A DNA stretch of 8,261 nt, taken from positions 1 to 8,261 of the forward strand of contig CAZGSV010000131.1 in NCBI GenBank assembly GCA_964528605.1, read 5' to 3'. The stretch's first letter is position 1. Each line of letters opens with the position of its first letter. Under the pieces are notes generated by a model. The model did no database searches and was not told where the DNA came from. It was given only the letters and a program-made list of their open reading frames with translations. The translations under genes were made by a program, and so were the position numbers. Source of the DNA: CAZGSV01 sp964528605 (GTDB lineage: Bacteria; Armatimonadota; Zipacnadia; CAZGSV01). Shown here piece after piece: positions 4,910-8,261 of the stretch.

Positions 4910-7522
4910 CTATCTTTCCGAACGGAGGATATTCGGCGGCTTAGGCGCGGGCACTAGTTCGATAACCTGCTCGGGGCAGATCTCGACGCAGAAGCCGCAG
5001 CCCGTGCAAGCGTCGCTGATCTCGACCCTGTCGTCGAGCAGGCTTACGGCGAAGTGGCCGCAGGCGCGGTAGCAGTCCCAGCACTGCGAGCAGCCCCCGC
5101 ACATGAGGCACCTGCCTGCCTCCAGACTGGCCTGCTCGTCCGTAAGGCCGAGTTCGACGAGGGCAAAGGTGCTGACTCTCTCGACGCCCGGGCGCCGAGG
5201 CATGTCCTGCCTGACGGAGCGCGGGACGGGTCCGCGGATGGCCTTTTCTATGGGCGTGGGCGGAAGGGGCTCCTTTGCCATGGGCACGGGCTGGCCGCGA
5301 AGGAAGGCTTCAACCGCACGGGCGACTCTCCGGCCGTGGGCAGCGACTTCGATGGCAGTGGCGCGAGCGCCCGCGAACTCGCCAGCGAGGAACACCTTGG
5401 GGGTGGTGCTGGCGCCGGTCTCGGGGTCGCTGGAGACGCCTCCGACCTCGGTTGGGGTGAGGCCGAAGCCACGGAGCCAGTCGGCGAAGCCGCGCCGCTG
5501 GCCCACCGCGACTATCACGTCGTCGGCGACCAGGCGGAACTCCGTTCCTGACAGGGGGACCGGCTGCCTGCGGCCACCCGACTCGAGGCAGCCGGCTATG
5601 GTGGTGACGAACTCGACCTCGAGCGCGTCACCAGCAGCGCGCACGGCGAACGGCATCGCCCTATCGTGAATGCGGACGCCCTCTTCTTCGGCCTCGACGA
5701 GTTCGTACTCGCGGGCGGGCATTTCGGCGCGGCTGCGGCGATAAGCGATGACGACGCTTTCGCCGCCGCAGCGTCTGGCCGCGCGCGCCGCGTCCACGGC
5801 GGAATCGCCACCGCCAATGACCACCACGCGCGGGCCGAGCCGCACCTGCTCGCCGGCATTGATCCGGCGCAGCAGGGGCAAGGCCTGCTGCACGCGAGGC
5901 AGGTCGTCGCCCGGAACACCCAAGGGCACAGGCCGCAGGGCGCCGCAGGCAATGACGACAGCGTCGTAGCCGTCGAGAATCCCCTGGGCTTTGGCCTCGT
6001 CCACGCGCTCGCCGAGGCGAAACTCGACACCGAGGGCTTCTATGGCCTTGACGTCTTGGGCCAGTACCTCCGGAGGGAGGCGGAAGATGGGTATCCCCTG
6101 GGCGAGCATGCCGCCGACTTGCTGGGAGGCCTCGAAGACGGTGACCGTATGGCCCGCGAGGGCGAGGTCGTGCGCGGCGACGAGGCCGCCTGGGCCGGAG
6201 CCGATGACCGCCACCCGCTTGCCATCCTGAGGCGCCGGCTGCCGGTAGAACAGGCTCTCCAACTCACGCGAGCGGTCGTGGGCGAAGCGCTTGAGGGCAG
6301 CGATGGCGACGGGCTCGTCCACCTGGCCTCGGACGCACGCCTGCTCGCAGGGGCGGTCGCAGATGTAGCCGCAGACGGCGGACAGGGGGTTCTTCTCGCG
6401 CGCCATGAGCGCCGCCTGCCAGACCTTGCCTTCCGCGATCATCTCGATGTAGCCGCAGGCGCGGACGCCGAGCGGACAGGCCGCCTGACACGGAGGCATG
6501 CCCAGAGCGTTGATGCGCGCGACCACGCGCTTCTCGCGGTCAATCTCCTCCGTCTTCTTGACGCGGGCGGCCGCGATGCCGCGGAATTGCTCGATGGAGG
6601 AGTAGCCCTTGCGCTCCATCCACTCGGCGATGCCGTGGTTGAAGAGGCGGAGGACCTCCAGGCCCTCAAAGTAGATGGCGGTGCCGACTTGGACGGTCTT
6701 GGCGCCGGCAAGGATGAGTTTGACGACGTCCTCCGCACTGTGCGGGCCGCCGCTGGCGCTGATGTCAAGGGAGACGTGGGGCGATGTGGTCGCGATCCAG
6801 CGGAGGGAGTATTGCAGCGCCCACGCCCCCCCGTGGCCGGCGAATCCGCCGTGCAGGATGGGAGCCTCGGTCTCGACGTCTATGTCGAGGCCGCTGAAGC
6901 GGTTGAACATGACGACGCCTTGGATGCCGGTGTCTTGGAGGCGGCGGACCATGCTCGCGGGAGTGGTGAGTTGCGGGGGCACCTTGAGGATCAGAGGCAG
7001 GCGCACCGCCTGGCGCACGAGGCCGGCGACGCGGACGATGTCGTTCTCGACGTCGCCGCCGAAGAAGGAAATGGAGCCGTGCGGGCAGGAGACGTTAAGT
7101 TCCAGGGCGTCGGCGCCGGCGGCTTCGACGGCGCGGGCGGCGCTGATCCAGTTTTCGTCGTGGATGCAGACGATGCTGGCAATGACGGGTATCTTGAGCA
7201 GGCCCTTGGCCTTGGCGATCTCGTCGGTGAAGGCCTTTTCGTCCATGGCCGGCGCCTGCTCGTAGGAGTAGAAGGTCGTGGAGCCGATGGTTCCGCCGCC
7301 GCGCCGGATGACCTTGAAGCGGGGGGTGGGCGAGGCGCGCATGATGGGGTCGTCGGTGTAGGATTTGACGACCACCGCCCCGGTGCCGTGCTCCTCGCAG
7401 CGCCGCATCCGCTCCGCCGTCTCCGTCCACGCGCACGAGGCGACGAGGAGGGGAGAGCGGAGCGCCAGGCCGCAGTAGGTGACGGCGAGACGGGGGTCAA
7501 CGACTGCTTTGCCGACGGCCAT
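4910..7522 (-). CDS. DPD-like FMN barrel + GltD/PreT-like FAD-NAD(P)H oxidoreductase + 2x[4Fe-4S] ferredoxin fusion
   Basis: An 870-residue cytosolic flavo-iron-sulfur enzyme expected to move electrons between NAD(P)H and a substrate on FMN. Residues about 10-325 are a dihydroorotate/dihydropyrimidine-dehydrogenase barrel (VVKS 51-54, ASIVC 115-119, ELNVSCPHG 141-149, Lys180, Asn207, FMN-phosphate region ISASGG 254-259 and VQVGTA 278-283). Residues about 340-415 are the GltD/PreT Fe-S helical domain (C345, C349, C384, C388, C392, C396; extra C356). FAD binding is G-S-G-P-G-G (441-446); NAD(P)H binding is G-G-G-D-S-A (570-575) with YRRSRAEMPA (594-603); the second FAD motif has A-G-E (713-715) for the usual G-D. 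The ferredoxin has C811/814/817/821 and C839/842/845/849, plus C805 and C808. The barrel loop after CPHG is short and lacks the DPD catalytic Cys, so pyrimidine reduction is doubtful. GGAGGT (7541-7536) lies 13 bases before the ATG. Nearest named relatives: PreA/PreT, DPD, GltD. Confidence 0.85.
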   Translation of the reverse strand: MAVGKAVVDPRLAVTYCGLALRSPLLVASCAWTETAERMRRCEEHGTGAVVVKSYTDDPIMRASPTPRFKVIRRGGGTIGSTTFYSYEQAPAMDEKAFTDEIAKAKGLLKIPVIASIVCIHDENWISAARAVEAAGADALELNVSCPHGSISFFGGDVENDIVRVAGLVRQAVRLPLILKVPPQLTTPASMVRRLQDTGIQGVVMFNRFSGLDIDVETEAPILHGGFAGHGGAWALQYSLRWIATTSPHVSLDISASGGPHSAEDVVKLILAGAKTVQVGTAIYFEGLEVLRLFNHGIAEWMERKGYSSIEQFRGIAAARVKKTEEIDREKRVVARINALGMPPCQAACPLGVRACGYIEMIAEGKVWQAALMAREKNPLSAVCGYICDRPCEQACVRGQVDEPVAIAALKRFAHDRSRELESLFYRQPAPQDGKRVAVIGSGPGGLVAAHDLALAGHTVTVFEASQQVGGMLAQGIPIFRLPPEVLAQDVKAIEALGVEFRLGERVDEAKAQGILDGYDAVVIACGALRPVPLGVPGDDLPRVQQALPLLRRINAGEQVRLGPRVVVIGGGDSAVDAARAARRCGGESVVIAYRRSRAEMPAREYELVEAEEEGVRIHDRAMPFAVRAAGDALEVEFVTTIAGCLESGGRRQPVPLSGTEFRLVADDVIVAVGQRRGFADWLRGFGLTPTEVGGVSSDPETGASTTPKVFLAGEFAGARATAIEVAAHGRRVARAVEAFLRGQPVPMAKEPLPPTPIEKAIRGPVPRSVRQDMPRRPGVERVSTFALVELGLTDEQASLEAGRCLMCGGCSQCWDCYRACGHFAVSLLDDRVEISDACTGCGFCVEICPEQVIELVPAPKPPNILRSER

Positions 7523-7547
7523 GTATCAGGGAGACACCTCCGGGAGG

Positions 7548-7576
7548 AATCTAGGTGGCCCGGGGCGGGCAGTCAA
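7548..7576 (-). promoter_or_regulatory. Sigma70-type promoter of the flavoenzyme gene
   Basis: TTGACT (7576-7571) matches the -35 consensus at five of six bases. It is followed by exactly 17 bases and TAGATT (7553-7548), four of six in the -10. Transcription would start near 7541, leaving a leader of about 19 bases with the GGAGGT ribosome site at its extreme 5' end. The spacing makes it the best promoter in the window. The repeat region ends just upstream, at 7591. Confidence 0.5.
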
Positions 7577-7590
7577 GGCGCAAGGTGCGC

Positions 7591-7782
7591 TGCTCTGTTG
7601 AGAAGGTTCTACAGGAGCAACACGCCCGGCACGATGGCACCGAAGTGTAGCGCCCCCCGCCGCTGGCGGGGTGTCGTGCCTGAGGCAGACCCCGCCAACG
7701 GCGGGGCCGGGCGCAGAACGTCCGGCAGGGACGCCGGACGCTACAACCCAAAGCCCCGGGCGGGGGTGTTCTTAACAGAGCA
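7591..7782. repeat. 14-bp inverted repeat pair enclosing the hairpin element
   Basis: TGCTCTGTTGAGAA (7591-7604) and TTCTTAACAGAGCA (7769-7782) are inverted copies matching at 13 of 14 positions, about 190 bp apart outer edge to outer edge. They bracket the hairpin-rich element at 7646-7745. I see no convincing target-site duplication next to them. An 11-bp direct repeat, CCGGACGCTAC, occurs at 7734-7744 and again at 7791-7801 just outside. This could be the end pair of a larger non-coding mobile or REP-type element. Confidence 0.5.
7646..7745. repeat. ~100-bp REP/MITE-like element of stacked hairpins
   Basis: The element is bounded by a perfect 7-bp inverted repeat, TGTAGCG (7646-7652) and CGCTACA (7739-7745). 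Inside are four hairpins in a row: CCCCGCC-gct-GGCGGGG (7655-7671), TGCC-tga-GGCA (7677-7687), CCCCGCC-aac-GGCGGGG (7690-7706) and CGTCCGGC-agggac-GCCGGACG (7719-7740). The first and third have the same stem with different three-base loops. No credible protein is encoded. It sits between the zinc-ribbon gene and the promoter of the flavoenzyme gene. Only one copy is in the window, so dispersal in the genome is inferred from its architecture. Confidence 0.65.
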
Positions 7783-7823
7783 GAGCACACCCGGACGCTA
7801 CCGCGCACCCCTGCTGCGCAGTC

Positions 7824-8066
7824 CTACTCTGTTGGCCTCCAGGCGAGGGCGTCGAAGCGATGGCCGCAGTCGAGGCAGCGGTATGGTCGGCGCAACGCGC
7901 GCCAAAGAACCCAAGGGATGAGGCACCCGAACAACTCGGGAAACGCCGCCGCGAGGGCGCACCCCATCTGGTCGGACTCCTCGTCGCGCTTCCAGCGCTC
8001 TTCTATCCGCTGGCCGCCGCACCGAGGGCAGGCGCGTTGCGCTCCGACGTCCCCTGGTTTGGCCAT
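7824..8066 (-). CDS. Small zinc-ribbon protein with a central hydrophobic segment
   Basis: An 80-residue protein of unknown function. Two CxxC knuckles, C13-P-R-C16-G-G and C64-L-D-C67-G-H, make a zinc-ribbon-type pair separated by 47 residues. Between them lie a charged stretch (about 20-33) and a hydrophobic segment (about 36-55, with Trp52 and Trp55) that could cross or dip into the membrane, followed by the basic cluster R-A-L-R-R. The sequence ends within a dozen residues of the second knuckle. The ATG at 8066 is chosen because AGGAGG (8079-8074) lies 7 bases upstream; the longer in-frame opening from 8120 has no such site and adds residues before the first knuckle that read as non-coding. 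Similar short ribbon-plus-membrane proteins are often annotated as hypothetical. It is separated from the flavoenzyme gene by the repeat region and probably forms its own transcript. Confidence 0.7.
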   Translation of the reverse strand: MAKPGDVGAQRACPRCGGQRIEERWKRDEESDQMGCALAAAFPELFGCLIPWVLWRALRRPYRCLDCGHRFDALAWRPTE

Positions 8067-8094
8067 TAGCGCCCCTCCTATCGGCCGCGATGAC

Positions 8095-8123
8095 ATTGTA
8101 GCACGGCCAGCGGGCGGCATAAG
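8095..8123 (-). promoter_or_regulatory. Candidate promoter of the zinc-ribbon gene
   Basis: TACAAT (8100-8095) matches the -10 consensus at five of six bases and would start transcription near 8088, with a leader of about 22 bases carrying AGGAGG. At a 17-base spacing the -35 would be CTTATG (8123-8118), a poor match that falls in the loop region of the palindromic repeat. The -10 call is reasonable; the -35 is weak. Confidence 0.35.
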
Positions 8124-8136
8124 ATGCCGCCCCTAC
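8098..8136. repeat. Short REP-like palindrome upstream of the zinc-ribbon gene
   Basis: GGGCGGCAT (8112-8120) and ATGCCGCCC (8124-8132) form a perfect 9-bp stem with the three-base loop AAG, enclosed by GTAG (8098-8101) and CTAC (8133-8136). The layout (a GTAG/CTAC outer pair around a GC-rich stem with a three-base loop) echoes the larger element at 7646-7745, which also begins TGTAGC. There is no T-tract, so a terminator is unlikely. Confidence 0.5.
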
Positions 8137-8261
8137 TACCGGTGCCGCAACGCCCTCCTCATTTCCCCGGGAGTGTGAACAAGGTGCGTCAGTACCACAA
8201 CTGGTGTCTGTGCCCGGCGGTACGTGCTGGGAGGCGCGCGCTATAGGTTCAGGCCAGCGGC

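Noticed and set aside
4910..7522. Calling the flavoenzyme a true dihydropyrimidine dehydrogenase (preA/preT)
   Set aside because: The catalytic Cys loop is shortened and lacks Cys, and substrate contacts differ, so a specific name would overstate what the sequence shows.
7646..7745. Tandem hairpins as a CRISPR array or intrinsic terminator
   Set aside because: There are no regularly spaced identical repeats with unique spacers, and no T-tract follows any stem.
7551..7808. 85-residue minus-strand frame in the gap upstream of the flavoenzyme
   Set aside because: It translates the hairpin element itself and is Arg/Cys/Pro-rich; no ribosome site and no domain.
5666..7921. 751-residue open frame on the plus strand
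   Set aside because: It runs antisense across the flavoenzyme, whose cofactor motifs are unmistakable in the other strand. The plus translation is Ala/Asp/Gly/Val-rich with no motif, typical of a high-GC3 mirror frame.
7798..8259. Long open minus-strand frame overlapping the zinc-ribbon gene
   Set aside because: Arg-rich translation in another frame, passing through the palindrome and promoter; the overlapping zinc-ribbon frame has the ribosome site and CxxC motifs.
8140..8261. Possible start of another gene at the right edge
   Set aside because: One plus-strand frame stays open to the edge, but there is no supported start codon, ribosome site or recognisable motif in the 120 bases visible.

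Overview
The window is GC-rich and bacterial, and every gene I can support lies on the minus strand. A gene for an LptC-type lipopolysaccharide-export protein runs off the left edge. Two predicted lipoproteins and a secreted protein lie beside it. Together they point to a diderm with an outer membrane, probably an uncultivated or deep-branching lineage (Armatimonadota-like would fit, but I cannot show it from sequence alone). Long antisense frames opposite the real genes, such as the 2.2-kb plus-strand frame across 5666-7921, are artefacts of high GC.

Read in the direction of transcription (right to left): at 8261-8140 I see nothing I can name. A small REP-like palindrome (8098-8136) then lies against the promoter of a short zinc-ribbon protein with one hydrophobic segment (8066-7824). 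The 301-base gap 7823-7523 holds a ~100-bp element of stacked hairpins bounded by a 7-bp inverted repeat, nested in a wider 14-bp inverted repeat, and then a good sigma70-like promoter. That promoter serves an 870-residue flavo-iron-sulfur enzyme (7522-4910). It joins a dihydropyrimidine-dehydrogenase-like FMN barrel, a GltD/PreT-like FAD-NAD(P)H module and a 2x[4Fe-4S] ferredoxin in one chain. Its order is permuted relative to animal DPD, and it lacks the catalytic cysteine loop, so pyrimidine is probably not its substrate.

The 314-base gap 4909-4596 contains a GC-rich stem-loop, a -10 box and a 5' leader hairpin. Next comes a probable four-gene envelope operon. It starts with a secreted ~729-residue protein that looks like a decayed zinc metallopeptidase with a C-terminal pair of 'W-N-L-I-G / G-Y-W' modules (4595-2406); its best start is a CTG. 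One base later begins a lipoprotein of four carboxypeptidase-regulatory-like beta-sandwich repeats (2404-1250). After 81 bases comes a short lipoprotein with a single copy of the same fold (1168-791). Finally, 31 bases on, comes the LptC-like protein (759 to the edge, TTG start). The grouping suggests secreted and lipid-anchored beta-rich proteins made together with part of the LPS bridge. The rest of the lpt genes would be expected just beyond position 1.
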